36,211 bases of DNA from Boseongicola sp. (GTDB taxonomy: Bacteria > Pseudomonadota > Alphaproteobacteria > Rhodobacterales > Rhodobacteraceae): positions 1 to 36,211 of the forward strand of contig JABDQU010000157.1 of assembly GCA_013042105.1 (NCBI GenBank), in the 5' to 3' direction. Of the stretch, positions 9,591-17,798 are shown in pieces. Made by a program: the position numbers and the translations under genes. The notes beneath the pieces are model-generated. The model worked only from the letters and a program-made list of their open reading frames with translations. It was not told the DNA's origin and searched no databases. Position 1 is the first letter of the stretch, and each line of letters opens with the position of its first letter.

Positions 9591-10664
9591 CTATTCCACA
9601 GCACGGCTGCCGCGGCGGACAAGCGCAAAGACGATGATGGAAAACACGATCATCAGGCCAACCGCGAGGACGCGCGCGCCCGAGTTGAAGCCGTTCAGGA
9701 CCATCATGTTGTCGATACTAGAGATGAAGATCGCGCCAAGTGATGTGCGCAGGGTCGAGCCGTAACCTCCCATGATGGAATTGCCGCCGACCATGACAAT
9801 GGCGATAACCATGATCGTCATGTCACCGGACGAGCCGAATTCGGAGGAGAAGTAGTTGACGTGCGCCGACGAGACCTGACCCGAAAAGGCCACCGCAACG
9901 AAGGCGGCGCAGACGCTGGCGATGATGCAGCATTTGATCGCCATGCCGAAGTTCTCGTGCCCCGTGGCGCGACCTGCGGCGCGATTGGCACCAACCAGAT
10001 AAACCTGACGTCCGAAGGTCGTGTATCTGAGTACCAGTTCGGCCACGACCGCGATGATCACGAAAGCCACGGTGATGTTCGGGATGTCGCCAATGAACGA
10101 GCCGGTCCCGAGCCATTCGGCGCCGTGGGGGCGGCGATAGCTGATCACAAGGTTGTCTGACCACCACGACCCGATGCCGAAGAACAGGCCCGCCGCGCCG
10201 AGTGTGACAACGATGGGGTTTCCGCCAAGGCCGATGAGAGCGCCTTGCAGGGCCCCGGCGATGGTGGCGATGATCATGGTCGCGACGAAGGCGACAAGGA
10301 AGGTCATGAACAAGGACCATGTTGTCGGATCGGCGTCGACCGGACCCCATTGGTTCCAGTCCGCGCTCATCAGAGTGGCGAAGCAAATGATTGAAAGGGC
10401 GGCGATTTCCTTCATCGACAGAAGGAAGAAGTTCCCGCTGAGGGTCACGAATGTCAGGCCGATGGCCATGATGCCGACGAGGGCGGCGTCGCGGATGATA
10501 GTCTTGACGTTGAACCATGTCAGGAAGTCGTCCGTGAAGGCTGCGCCGGCAACAAAGACCAGCAGGAACAGCCCGACCATCCCGATGACCAGCGGGGAGT
10601 AGTCCCGCCGGATACGTTGCACGAGGTTCGGCGTGTTGCCTGTGGATGCGGATACATCGGTCAT
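9591..10664 (-). CDS. Sugar-type ABC transporter permease (CUT2/RbsC family)
   Basis: A 357-residue polytopic protein homologous to its neighbour. The LTFVTLSGNFFLLSMKEIAA segment is the counterpart of the usual GxIDLSVG motif, but the Asp-Leu-Ser pattern is altered. GALQGALIGLGGNPIVVTLG and VMVGGNSIMGGYGSTLRTSLGA follow. Two unlike permeases imply a heterodimeric channel, as in some CUT2 systems. Its start codon overlaps the stop of the ATPase gene (ATGA, 4 nt), indicating translational coupling. The signature is weaker than in the other permease, which fits specialisation within the dimer. Confidence 0.93.
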   Translation of the reverse strand: MTDVSASTGNTPNLVQRIRRDYSPLVIGMVGLFLLVFVAGAAFTDDFLTWFNVKTIIRDAALVGIMAIGLTFVTLSGNFFLLSMKEIAALSIICFATLMSADWNQWGPVDADPTTWSLFMTFLVAFVATMIIATIAGALQGALIGLGGNPIVVTLGAAGLFFGIGSWWSDNLVISYRRPHGAEWLGTGSFIGDIPNITVAFVIIAVVAELVLRYTTFGRQVYLVGANRAAGRATGHENFGMAIKCCIIASVCAAFVAVAFSGQVSSAHVNYFSSEFGSSGDMTIMVIAIVMVGGNSIMGGYGSTLRTSLGAIFISSIDNMMVLNGFNSGARVLAVGLMIVFSIIVFALVRRGSRAVE

Positions 10665-12190
10665 GAGGCTTTCTCCGAAACTGCAATGCCCGCTTCATGG
10701 AAGGGGTCGGTGATCTGTTCGAGGATGTTGGCCGAGGTCATGTCATCCAGTTGGAGTTCTCCGATCTGCACGCCGCGGTAAAAGCTAACGATGCGGTCGG
10801 GCAGGTTGGTGATTTCCTGGATATCGGTTGAGGCCACGACAATCGCGGCACCGTTGTCAGCGAGATCACGCAGGATTTGATAGATTTCGGCCCGCGCGCC
10901 GACGTCCACGCCGCGGGTCGGCTCGTTGACGAGGATCACGTCGGGCGAGATCGACAGCCATTTTCCAAGCGCGACTTTTTGCTGATTGCCACCGGACAGG
11001 ACGCCTGCTTCTTGCGGCAGGCGTTTGGGGTCGATGGTGAACTTCACAGCGTTTTCGGTTGTTGTCTGGAGTTCTCGCGGGCCGCTGAGGATGCCTTTGG
11101 TCGCAATCGTTTCAAGGGACGGCGATGACATGTTTTCCATGATCGGACGCCCGAGGAACAATCCGTCGTGTTTGCGGTCTTCCGAGCAATAGGCGATTCC
11201 GCGGCTGATTGCGTCCTTGGGGCGGGTGGGCAGGAAGGTCTCGCCTTTGTAATGCAGCATGCCTCCGCGTGTTTTGGTCGAGCCGGCCATGGCGCCCAGA
11301 ATTTCAGATGTGCCGGAGCCGAGTTGCCCGGCAAGACCGAGGATTTCACCGGGGTAGACGTCAAAGCTGATCGGCTCGACGATGCCGTCCGGCCACAGAT
11401 CGCGGACCTTGAGGACTGGTTCGGCGCGGGCGACGGGTTTGCGCGCGGGATACATATCGCCAAGCTCGAAGCCGAGCATGAGTTCGACCAGACTGTTGAC
11501 GTCCATGTCCGCAGCAGGGCGGGCGGGTTGGCTTTCGCCATCGCGCAACACGGTGATCCGGTCGCAGATCTTGAAGATTTCATCCATGCGGTGACTGACG
11601 TAGATAATGGATTTTCCGCGATCTTTCAGGCGTTTGACCATATCGAGGATGCGGATGGAGTCGGTTTCGCCAAGCGCGGCGGTGGGTTCATCCAGAATGA
11701 GGACCTGCGGGTTGTGGGCGATCAGTCTGGCGACTTCGACCAGATGTTGTTCGCCGACCGACAGTCGGTTCGTGGCGCGCAAGGGGTTGACGTGGCCAAG
11801 CCCGACTTCTTCCAGAAAGGGTTTGGCCATCTCGGAGAGGCGGCTTTTCGAGGCGAACAGCGGCACGCCGTCTCCTGCGAGAAAGATGTTTTCGGCGACG
11901 GTCATGGTCGGGATGAGGCTGAGTTCCTGCTGGGCAATCGCGATGCCGACCTGTTCAGCCGCAGTAGGCGTTTTGAAGTGCCGCGCTTCGCCGTCGTAGA
12001 AGTATTCTCCGCGAAAGCCGGGGTCGAAACCGCCGATGATCTTGACCATCGTGGATTTTCCGGCGCCGTTTTCGCCGACCAATCCCATGACCTCGCCGCG
12101 ACCGATTTCGAAACTTGCGCCCTTCAGCGCCTGGATCGCACCGTAATGACGGCTGATGTTTGTGAGCTTTAGCAGCGGTTGATCCGCCAT
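10661..12190 (-). CDS. Sugar-type ABC transporter ATP-binding protein with two nucleotide-binding domains (RbsA/MglA-like)
   Basis: A 509-residue cytoplasmic ATPase with two tandem ABC domains, the normal architecture of CUT2 transporters. Domain 1 has a complete Walker A (GENGAGKST near residue 39), an LSVGEQHLVEVARL signature and Walker B LILDEPTAALGE. Domain 2 has the degenerate Walker A seen throughout this family (GQLGSGTSE), the signature LSGGNQQKVALGKWL and VILVNEPTRGVDVGARAEIY. It therefore probably hydrolyses ATP mainly at one site. It follows the binding-protein gene, from which it is separated by an 87-bp gap with a hairpin, and overlaps the next permease gene by 4 nt. Confidence 0.95.
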   Translation of the reverse strand: MADQPLLKLTNISRHYGAIQALKGASFEIGRGEVMGLVGENGAGKSTMVKIIGGFDPGFRGEYFYDGEARHFKTPTAAEQVGIAIAQQELSLIPTMTVAENIFLAGDGVPLFASKSRLSEMAKPFLEEVGLGHVNPLRATNRLSVGEQHLVEVARLIAHNPQVLILDEPTAALGETDSIRILDMVKRLKDRGKSIIYVSHRMDEIFKICDRITVLRDGESQPARPAADMDVNSLVELMLGFELGDMYPARKPVARAEPVLKVRDLWPDGIVEPISFDVYPGEILGLAGQLGSGTSEILGAMAGSTKTRGGMLHYKGETFLPTRPKDAISRGIAYCSEDRKHDGLFLGRPIMENMSSPSLETIATKGILSGPRELQTTTENAVKFTIDPKRLPQEAGVLSGGNQQKVALGKWLSISPDVILVNEPTRGVDVGARAEIYQILRDLADNGAAIVVASTDIQEITNLPDRIVSFYRGVQIGELQLDDMTSANILEQITDPFHEAGIAVSEKAS

Positions 12191-12233
12191 GCTCCCCTCC
12201 CTGATCCATTATGGATATTCTTATAAGTAGCAT

Positions 12234-12260
12234 AAAAGGGCGCCCGATTGCCGGACGCCC
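12234..12260 (-). terminator. Hairpin with T-tract between binding-protein and ATPase genes
   Basis: On the reverse strand GGGCGTCCG and CGGGCGCCC pair (one G-T) around a 5-nt loop and are followed by TTTT. In the middle of an ABC operon this usually acts as a partial terminator or 3' stabiliser, giving more binding protein than membrane components. Confidence 0.75.
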
Positions 12261-12277
12261 TCTGCAATTTTCAGGAG

Positions 12278-13312
12278 TTAGCCGCCCCAGGCGCCCGAGC
12301 AAAGCTCGTCGATGCCATAAAGCTTGCCGTCAAAGCCGCGCAGGGCAACGGTTTCCATGTTGGTCGCCGTGACCGCAGGGTTTGGCGTGAAGTTGATGTA
12401 GTTCTCCAACTCGCCTGTCTCGAGGTATTCCTCGACCATCTTGATGGCCAGCTGGCCCTCGTGCAGGGGTGACTGCAACGTGGTGCCGAACTGCTTGCCT
12501 TCTTCGATCAACTGCTTGTCGCCGTTGCAGACAGTGCCGACTGCGATGACGTCTTCGCCCATGACGTAGCCAGCTTCCTCAAGCGCGCGAATGCCGCCTG
12601 TCAGGATCGCATCGTCCATGCCGTAGACAAAGTGAATGCCTTCATCGCGCAGCGACGCAATCGCTTTTGCAGCACCGCTATAGCCGTTTGCCTGACCAAA
12701 GCCTTCGTCAACGTCGCCGATGATGGTCAGATCAGAGCCTGCGATGGCTTCCTGAAACGCGTTGATGGAAAGGCCATATCCGCCATAGCTGTGAGGGTAG
12801 GACAGCACGAGAACATTGAAGCCTTCGCCGCCAGCCGCTTTTTTCGCCGCCGCAGCTTCGCGCATCATGTAACCGGCATTACGGGCGCGAAGACGATCGT
12901 CAGGTCCCGCGTAACCGAAGATATACTGCCGGTCCTGATCGTTTGGCAGCTGGTTGATCTTGAGAACCGGGACACCGGTTCTGGACAGAGCGCGCAGCGA
13001 ACCCAGTCCCGCAACGGCATCGGATGGCCACCAGATGAACACGTCCGGCAGGACGCCTGCGGCCAGAACCTGCTGAACCTGCTGGTCCTGCTCGGCCTGG
13101 TTGAACTGATTTTCGAACACCTGGATATCAAAGCCCTTTAGCTCGGCTGTGTCTTTGATGCCCTTGATGAACCGCCCGATGTAGGCTTCGCCTGCCGGGC
13201 CGTTGAATGATACGATTGATGGTCTGTCTTGCGCGAACGACGCGGTCGCCACGGCCGTAATGGCCAAAGCTCCGGCCAATATGCTGCGCAGGGTTTTTCC
13301 CAGATACGACAT
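12278..13312 (-). CDS. Periplasmic substrate-binding protein of the CUT2-type ABC transporter
   Basis: A 344-residue protein with a clear signal peptide (LRSILAGALAITAVATASFAQ, cleavage near residue 28). The mature part has the type-I periplasmic-binding fold of the ribose-binding/Peripla_BP_4 kind: an IVSFNGPAGEAYIGRFIKGIKD opening, LPDVFIWWPSDA, VPVLKINQLP, and a hinge region with YGMDDAILTGGIRALEEAG. Two Cys residues in the C-terminal part (GTVCNGD and ELCSGAWGG) could form a disulfide. It should deliver the substrate to the two permeases. It is first in the leftward operon, reading away from the SDR gene. The fold differs from the MalE-like domain in the regulator, so that domain was not copied from this gene. 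Confidence 0.93.
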   Translation of the reverse strand: MSYLGKTLRSILAGALAITAVATASFAQDRPSIVSFNGPAGEAYIGRFIKGIKDTAELKGFDIQVFENQFNQAEQDQQVQQVLAAGVLPDVFIWWPSDAVAGLGSLRALSRTGVPVLKINQLPNDQDRQYIFGYAGPDDRLRARNAGYMMREAAAAKKAAGGEGFNVLVLSYPHSYGGYGLSINAFQEAIAGSDLTIIGDVDEGFGQANGYSGAAKAIASLRDEGIHFVYGMDDAILTGGIRALEEAGYVMGEDVIAVGTVCNGDKQLIEEGKQFGTTLQSPLHEGQLAIKMVEEYLETGELENYINFTPNPAVTATNMETVALRGFDGKLYGIDELCSGAWGG

Positions 13313-13508
13313 AGATTCCTCCCTAAAAGTTTTAGACGATGTGTGTTCGTCTGCACCACCGTCTCAAATAATGGCACTCGCTTGGTCTTTGATTTCGTCC
13401 ACTTTGGACAAATTTCATCCAAACCGGACCAAAAGCCGCTGTGGTTCGTTTTGCTGGTGCGTCAGCGTGGGGGGAGCAAAAATTGACTGCGCTCTGGGAG
13501 GAAGCACC
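13313..13508. promoter_or_regulatory. Divergent control region of the catabolic locus
   Basis: This 196-bp gap separates the leftward transport operon from the rightward enzyme operon and must carry both promoters. It contains two tandem 20-bp operator-like repeats (13391-13430) and an inverted repeat AGACGA-N7-TCGTCT (13334-13352) just upstream of the binding-protein start. A GGGAGGA site precedes the SDR start. I do not assign exact promoter elements. Confidence 0.6.
13391..13430. repeat. Tandem 20-bp operator-like repeats
   Basis: GATTTCGTCCACTTTGGACA is followed directly by AATTTCATCCAAACCGGACC. They match at 13 of 20 positions (ATTTC.TCCA....GGAC). The first contains a perfect dyad GTCCA-CTT-TGGAC and the second the weaker TCC-N5-GGA. 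A 20-bp period is about two helical turns, so two dimers would sit on the same face of the DNA. Confidence 0.55.
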
Positions 13509-14318
13509 ATGGACCAACAACGGCTTGCCGGAAAGAACATCATGATCACCGGCGCGGCACAAGGAATGGGTGCCGCAAACGCAAAATATTTCGCCGCTCA
13601 GGGCGCGAATGTATGCATCGGGGACCTCAACCTTGACGGGGTCGAGAGCGTTGCCGAGGAGATTAACGCGGAAGGCGTCGGGAAGGCCGTAGCGGTCAAG
13701 ATGGACGTGACCAACCGCGCAGACAATGCCGCTGCGGTGGCCGCAACCGTAGATGCGTTCGGATCGATCAACGTCGCGCTTTTGAACGCAGGCGTGAACA
13801 AGCCGCGCATGTTCATGGATATCGACGAAGACAACTGGGACATGATCATGAACATCAACGCCAAGGGTGTTTTGCTTGGCATGCAGGAGGCCGCGCGGGC
13901 GATGATTGCGCAGGGCCCGATGGAAAATCATCCCTACAAGATCATTCCGGTCGGTTCGATTGTCTCGCGGACCGCGTTTCTTGATGTGATCCCCTACAGC
14001 TGTTCAAAATATGCTGTGCTGGGAATGATCATTGGCGGCGCGAAGGCGCTTTGGGAGCACAAGATCACAGTCAATGGTTATGGCCCGGGTGTGGTGAACA
14101 CCGAGCTTTGGAAGCAGCTTGATAAAGACCTGGTCGATATCGGGATGTTCGAAGAAGAGGGCCAGTCGCTGGAGACTTTGCGCGAGAACATGATCCTGAT
14201 GAAGAAGCTGTCGACGGCTGATGACGTGAAGGGAACGGCTGCGTTCCTGTGTTCGGACGAGAGCGATTACATGACCGGCCAACTGATCATGATCGATGGC
14301 GGCATCATCATGCAATGA
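13509..14318 (+). CDS. SDR-family NAD(P)-dependent oxidoreductase
   Basis: A 269-residue classical short-chain dehydrogenase. Visible motifs are the cofactor loop TGAAQGMG (residues 16-23), IGDLN with an Asp after beta-2 that favours NAD(H), NAGV, the catalytic Ser in VGSIVS, and YSCSK (YxxxK). The C-terminal FLCSDESDYMTGQLIMIDGG is typical. Such enzymes oxidise secondary alcohols of polyols, sugars or hydroxy acids to ketones; the substrate is not readable. The ORF track begins at 13203 inside the control region, but ATG 13509 with GGGAGGA six bases upstream is clearly the start. First gene of the rightward enzyme operon, so probably the first oxidation step after import. Confidence 0.92.
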   Translation: MDQQRLAGKNIMITGAAQGMGAANAKYFAAQGANVCIGDLNLDGVESVAEEINAEGVGKAVAVKMDVTNRADNAAAVAATVDAFGSINVALLNAGVNKPRMFMDIDEDNWDMIMNINAKGVLLGMQEAARAMIAQGPMENHPYKIIPVGSIVSRTAFLDVIPYSCSKYAVLGMIIGGAKALWEHKITVNGYGPGVVNTELWKQLDKDLVDIGMFEEEGQSLETLRENMILMKKLSTADDVKGTAAFLCSDESDYMTGQLIMIDGGIIMQ

Positions 14319-14450
14319 CGTTTGCCCCGCGCCGCATCCGGCGTGGGTCATTCTGCAACCTTTGCCGGGGACACTCCGGATTGCCGACAAGCCGGTCTGA
14401 TGTGAGCGACGCTGCGCATCGGCCGGCCCTTACTCAAAAGGATTTTCGAA

Positions 14451-15746
14451 ATGGGTGCCTTGACGCCAAATGTTCTGACCCCGCAAGACCTTGAGCCAAA
14501 CTGGCGCTGGGAAAACAAGCTACCGGCATGGGGACATACCTCGGTCGATTTTGAGCGGCGTGTGGATCATGACCGCTTGCGCCGGTATCGGTTGAGCCGC
14601 ACGCGCGAGGCGATGAAAAATTCCCCCGCAGGAACTCTTTTGCTGTTTGACGTGAACAATATCCGATACGTTTCGGCCACCAAGATCGGTGAGTGGGAGC
14701 GGGATAAGATGTGCCGCTTCTGTCTGTTGACGGGCGATGACAGTCCCTACGTCTGGGATTTCGGATCCGCTGCGGTGCATCATCAGAAGTATTCGGACTG
14801 GCTGGAGCCGGATCACTGCCTTGCTGGTGTCGTCGGCATGCGCGGGACGATCCCGCCCGAGTTCGGACTTATGAAGAAGTATGCCAAGCAGATCGCGGGT
14901 CTGATCCGGGATGCCGGGATGGGTGATATGCCGGTCGGCGTGGATTACGCCGAGACCGCGATGTTCCATGCATTGCAGGAAGAGGGCATCAACGTCATCG
15001 ACGGGCAGCAGATTATGCTGGCGGCGCGCGAGATCAAGAACTGGGACGAGATCCAGCTTCTGACGCAGGCGGCCAGTATGGTCGATGGTGTCTATCACAT
15101 GATCTATGAAGAGCTGAAACCGGGCGTGCGCGAGAACGATATCGTCGCGATGTCCAACAAGATGCTTTACGAAATGGGATCGGACGATGTGGAGGCAATC
15201 AACGCCATTTCGGGCGAGCGCTGCAATCCCCATCCGCATAATTTCACCGACCGGCTGATCCGCCCCGGTGATCAGGCGTTCTTTGATATCTTGCAGAGTT
15301 ATCAGGGATATAGAACCTGCTACTATCGAACGTTCAACGTGGGTCGTGCGACGCCGTCGCAGAACGATGCCTATGTGAAAGCGCGCGAATGGCTGGAAGC
15401 GTCGATCGAGATGATCAAGCCCGGCGTCACGACGGACAAGGTCGCGGAGGTCTGGCCAACGGCGGAAAGCCTAGGCTTCCCGAATGAGGATGCGGCCTTT
15501 GGATTGCAGTTCGGGCATGGGCTGGGATTGGCTTTGCATGAGCGCCCGATCATCAGTCGGGCCGTCAGCATGGATCATCCGATGGAGATTCAGACCGGTA
15601 TGGTCTTTGCATTGGAGACCTATTGCCCGGCAAGCGACGGGTATTCAGCTGCGCGGATCGAAGAAGAAGTGGTCGTAACGGACAAGGGCTGCGAAGTGAT
15701 CAGCCTGTTCCCTGCCGAAGAATTGCCAATCGCGAACCGTTACTAA
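14451..15746 (+). CDS. M24-family (Xaa-Pro peptidase/creatinase fold) protein with an altered metal site
   Basis: A 431-residue protein with an N-terminal creatinase-type domain (LLLFDVNNIRYVSATKIGEW) and a C-terminal pita-bread domain (HGLGLALHERP, ETYCPASDGYSAARIEEEV). In M24 metallopeptidases the ligands are Asp, Asp, His, Glu, Glu. Here the first Asp (D279), His (H356) and both Glu (E389, E404) are present, but the second Asp, expected 11 residues after the first in the D..Q.YQGYRT.YYRT motif, is Cys290. The family also includes the non-metal creatinase and the DMSP lyase DddP, so a peptidase role should not be assumed. It sits between the SDR and the TPP-dependent E1 genes, so it more likely acts on the imported compound. 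ATG 14451 follows an AAGGA site. Confidence 0.85.
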   Translation: MGALTPNVLTPQDLEPNWRWENKLPAWGHTSVDFERRVDHDRLRRYRLSRTREAMKNSPAGTLLLFDVNNIRYVSATKIGEWERDKMCRFCLLTGDDSPYVWDFGSAAVHHQKYSDWLEPDHCLAGVVGMRGTIPPEFGLMKKYAKQIAGLIRDAGMGDMPVGVDYAETAMFHALQEEGINVIDGQQIMLAAREIKNWDEIQLLTQAASMVDGVYHMIYEELKPGVRENDIVAMSNKMLYEMGSDDVEAINAISGERCNPHPHNFTDRLIRPGDQAFFDILQSYQGYRTCYYRTFNVGRATPSQNDAYVKAREWLEASIEMIKPGVTTDKVAEVWPTAESLGFPNEDAAFGLQFGHGLGLALHERPIISRAVSMDHPMEIQTGMVFALETYCPASDGYSAARIEEEVVVTDKGCEVISLFPAEELPIANRY

Positions 15747-15819
15747 TCGCAGCGGGAGAGGCCCATTTTGCGGAGATTTCGCAAGGTGGGCTGACCTTCG
15801 CTGCCTCGGGAGACCCCAG

Positions 15820-16803
15820 ATGGCTGACGCCAAGACCAATACCGAAGACTATTTGCAGATGTATCGCCAGATGGTGCGCATTCGCACCTTCGAAGACAAC
15901 GCCAACCAATTGTATCTCGATGCCAAGATGCCGGGGCTGACTCATATGTATTCCGGCGAGGAGGCCGTGGCGGTCGGAATTTGTGAGGCGTTGAAGGTGA
16001 CGGACAAGATCACCTCGACCCATCGCGGCCATGGTCATTGCGTGGCCAAGGGCGCGGCGTTCAAGGAAATGTTCTGTGAGCTTTTGGGCAAGGAAGAGGG
16101 TTATTGCCGGGGCAAAGGCGGGTCGATGCACATTGCGGACCAGTCCAACGGTAACCTTGGGGCGAATGCGATTGTGGGCGGCTCAATGGGGATCGCGACG
16201 GGGTCGGCATTGAGGGCGAAAATGCAGGGCTCGGATGATGTGACCGTGTGTTTCTTCGGGGACGGCGCGACGGCGCAGGGTCTGATGTATGAAGTCATGA
16301 ACATGGCCGCGCTTTGGAAGCTGCCGGTGATCTATGCCTGTGAAAACAATGGATATTCCGAGTATACGAAGACCGACGAGATTGCCGCCGGTGAAATCAC
16401 GGCCCGCGCCGAGGCCTTCGGGATCGAGGCGCACAAGGTCGACGGACAGGATGTCTTGGCGGTCAACGCGCTGACGACCGAGCTTGTCCAGCGGGCGCGC
16501 AACGGCGAGGGGCCGTTTTTCATCGAGTTGGACACCTATCGCTATCACGGGCACCACGTGGGTGACATCAATCGCACCTATTACCGGACCAAGGACGAAG
16601 AGGCCGAGTGGAAAGCCAAGCGCGATCCAATCAAGCTGTTCGGCGACTGGCTGACCGGTGAGGGAATCGCGAGCGAGGACGAATTAGCAGCACTTGGCGA
16701 AGAGGTCCGCTCGGAGGCGGCGGAGGCTGTGGCCTATGCGCTGGAGGCGCCCTATCCCGACGGTTCCGAAGTCGACATGCATGTATTTCTGGAGACGACC
16801 TGA
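15820..16803 (+). CDS. Thiamine-diphosphate-dependent dehydrogenase E1 alpha subunit (acetoin dehydrogenase/PDH type)
   Basis: A 327-residue E1 alpha subunit. The TPP/Mg motif begins GDGATAQG (147-154) and ends in ENNGYS about 28 residues later, the classical GDG-N26-30-NN pattern. GKGGSMHIAD and LGANAIVGG surround the substrate pocket. The loop RYHGHHVGD replaces the phosphorylation loop of pyruvate dehydrogenase (RYRGHSMSDP) and resembles acetoin dehydrogenase AcoA. With the beta subunit it should cleave or decarboxylate an alpha-hydroxyketone or 2-oxo acid and pass an acyl group to lipoate. Acetoin itself, another acyloin, or a 2-oxo acid are all possible substrates. It follows the M24 gene by 73 bp in the same operon. 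Confidence 0.94.
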   Translation: MADAKTNTEDYLQMYRQMVRIRTFEDNANQLYLDAKMPGLTHMYSGEEAVAVGICEALKVTDKITSTHRGHGHCVAKGAAFKEMFCELLGKEEGYCRGKGGSMHIADQSNGNLGANAIVGGSMGIATGSALRAKMQGSDDVTVCFFGDGATAQGLMYEVMNMAALWKLPVIYACENNGYSEYTKTDEIAAGEITARAEAFGIEAHKVDGQDVLAVNALTTELVQRARNGEGPFFIELDTYRYHGHHVGDINRTYYRTKDEEAEWKAKRDPIKLFGDWLTGEGIASEDELAALGEEVRSEAAEAVAYALEAPYPDGSEVDMHVFLETT

Positions 16804-17798
16804 TGCGCAGTATCACTCTTAGTCAGGCGGTCAATGAGGCCATTGCAGAAGAAATGCGGCGTGATGAGACAGTGTTTCTCATCGGGGAGGACGTGGCCGA
16901 AGCGGGAACGCCCTTTAAGGTAACCAGCGGGCTGGTCGAGGAATTCGGCACGGATCGCGTCATTGATACGCCGATTGCCGAGCCGGGGTTCATGGGGCTG
17001 GCTGTCGGGGCGGCGATGACCGGCGCGCGGCCGATTGTGGACCTCATGTTTGGGGATTTCCTTTTTCTGGTGATGGACCAGCTTTGTAATCAGGCTGCGA
17101 AGACACACTATATGTCCGGCGGAAAACTAAACGTGCCGCTTGTTTTGCGCACAAATCTTGGGGCGACGCGTCGTTCGGCGGCGCAGCACAGCCAGTCACT
17201 TCACGCCCTTGTGGCGCATATTCCGGGATTGAAGGTGGCTATGCCGTCGTCGGCTTATGAGGCCAAGGGGCTGATGAAGACCGCGATCCGCGATGACAAT
17301 CCGGTTGTGATCTTTGAAGACAAGCTCATGTATCAGGACAAGGCCGAGGTGCCGGAAGAGGAGTTTCTCATTCCCTTCGGTGAGGCCAAAGTGCTGCGTG
17401 AGGGCCGCGATGTGACGCTGATCGGCACGTCCTCGATGCGGCAGGTTTGCGAAGCGGCGGCGACGATGCTGGAGGCAGACGGCGTAAGCGCCGAGGTGAT
17501 TGATCCGCGCACGATTGCGCCGCTGGATGAGGCCACGATCCTTCAAAGCGTGAAGAAAACGACGCGTGCGATTGTGGTCGACGAGGGTCATCAGAATTTC
17601 GGCACAACAGCCGAGATTGCAGCCCGGATCAGTGAAAAGGCGTTTTATCATCTGGATGCGCCCGTGATCCGCATGGGGGCGATGGACGTGCCGATTCCGT
17701 TTAGTCCGGCGCTTGAAGATTTGACAGTGCCAACGCCAGAGCAGGTCGCTGAAAACGCCCGACGGATTGTGGCGGGGGAATTGATCCATGCCCTTTGA
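16803..17798 (+). CDS. Thiamine-diphosphate-dependent dehydrogenase E1 beta subunit
   Basis: A 331-residue partner of the E1 alpha subunit, forming an alpha2beta2 heterotetramer. It shows the transketolase pyrimidine-domain motif around IGEDVAEAGTPFKVT (the Glu contacts TPP), DTPIAEPGFMGLAVGAAMTG, AQHSQSLHALVAHIPGLKV, and the C-terminal domain with DVTLIGTSSMRQVC, VIDPRTIAPLD and VVDEGHQNFG. It starts 1 nt inside the E1 alpha stop (TGATG), so translation is coupled and subunits should be equimolar. Its end overlaps the start of the lipoyl-protein gene by 11 nt. Full length compared with other E1 beta subunits of this class. Confidence 0.94.
   Translation: MRSITLSQAVNEAIAEEMRRDETVFLIGEDVAEAGTPFKVTSGLVEEFGTDRVIDTPIAEPGFMGLAVGAAMTGARPIVDLMFGDFLFLVMDQLCNQAAKTHYMSGGKLNVPLVLRTNLGATRRSAAQHSQSLHALVAHIPGLKVAMPSSAYEAKGLMKTAIRDDNPVVIFEDKLMYQDKAEVPEEEFLIPFGEAKVLREGRDVTLIGTSSMRQVCEAAATMLEADGVSAEVIDPRTIAPLDEATILQSVKKTTRAIVVDEGHQNFGTTAEIAARISEKAFYHLDAPVIRMGAMDVPIPFSPALEDLTVPTPEQVAENARRIVAGELIHAL

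Noticed and set aside
14325-14346. Small GC-rich hairpin (CGCCG-CATC-CGGCG) between the SDR and M24 genes
   Set aside because: No T-tract follows and the stem is short, so there is too little to call it a terminator inside the operon.
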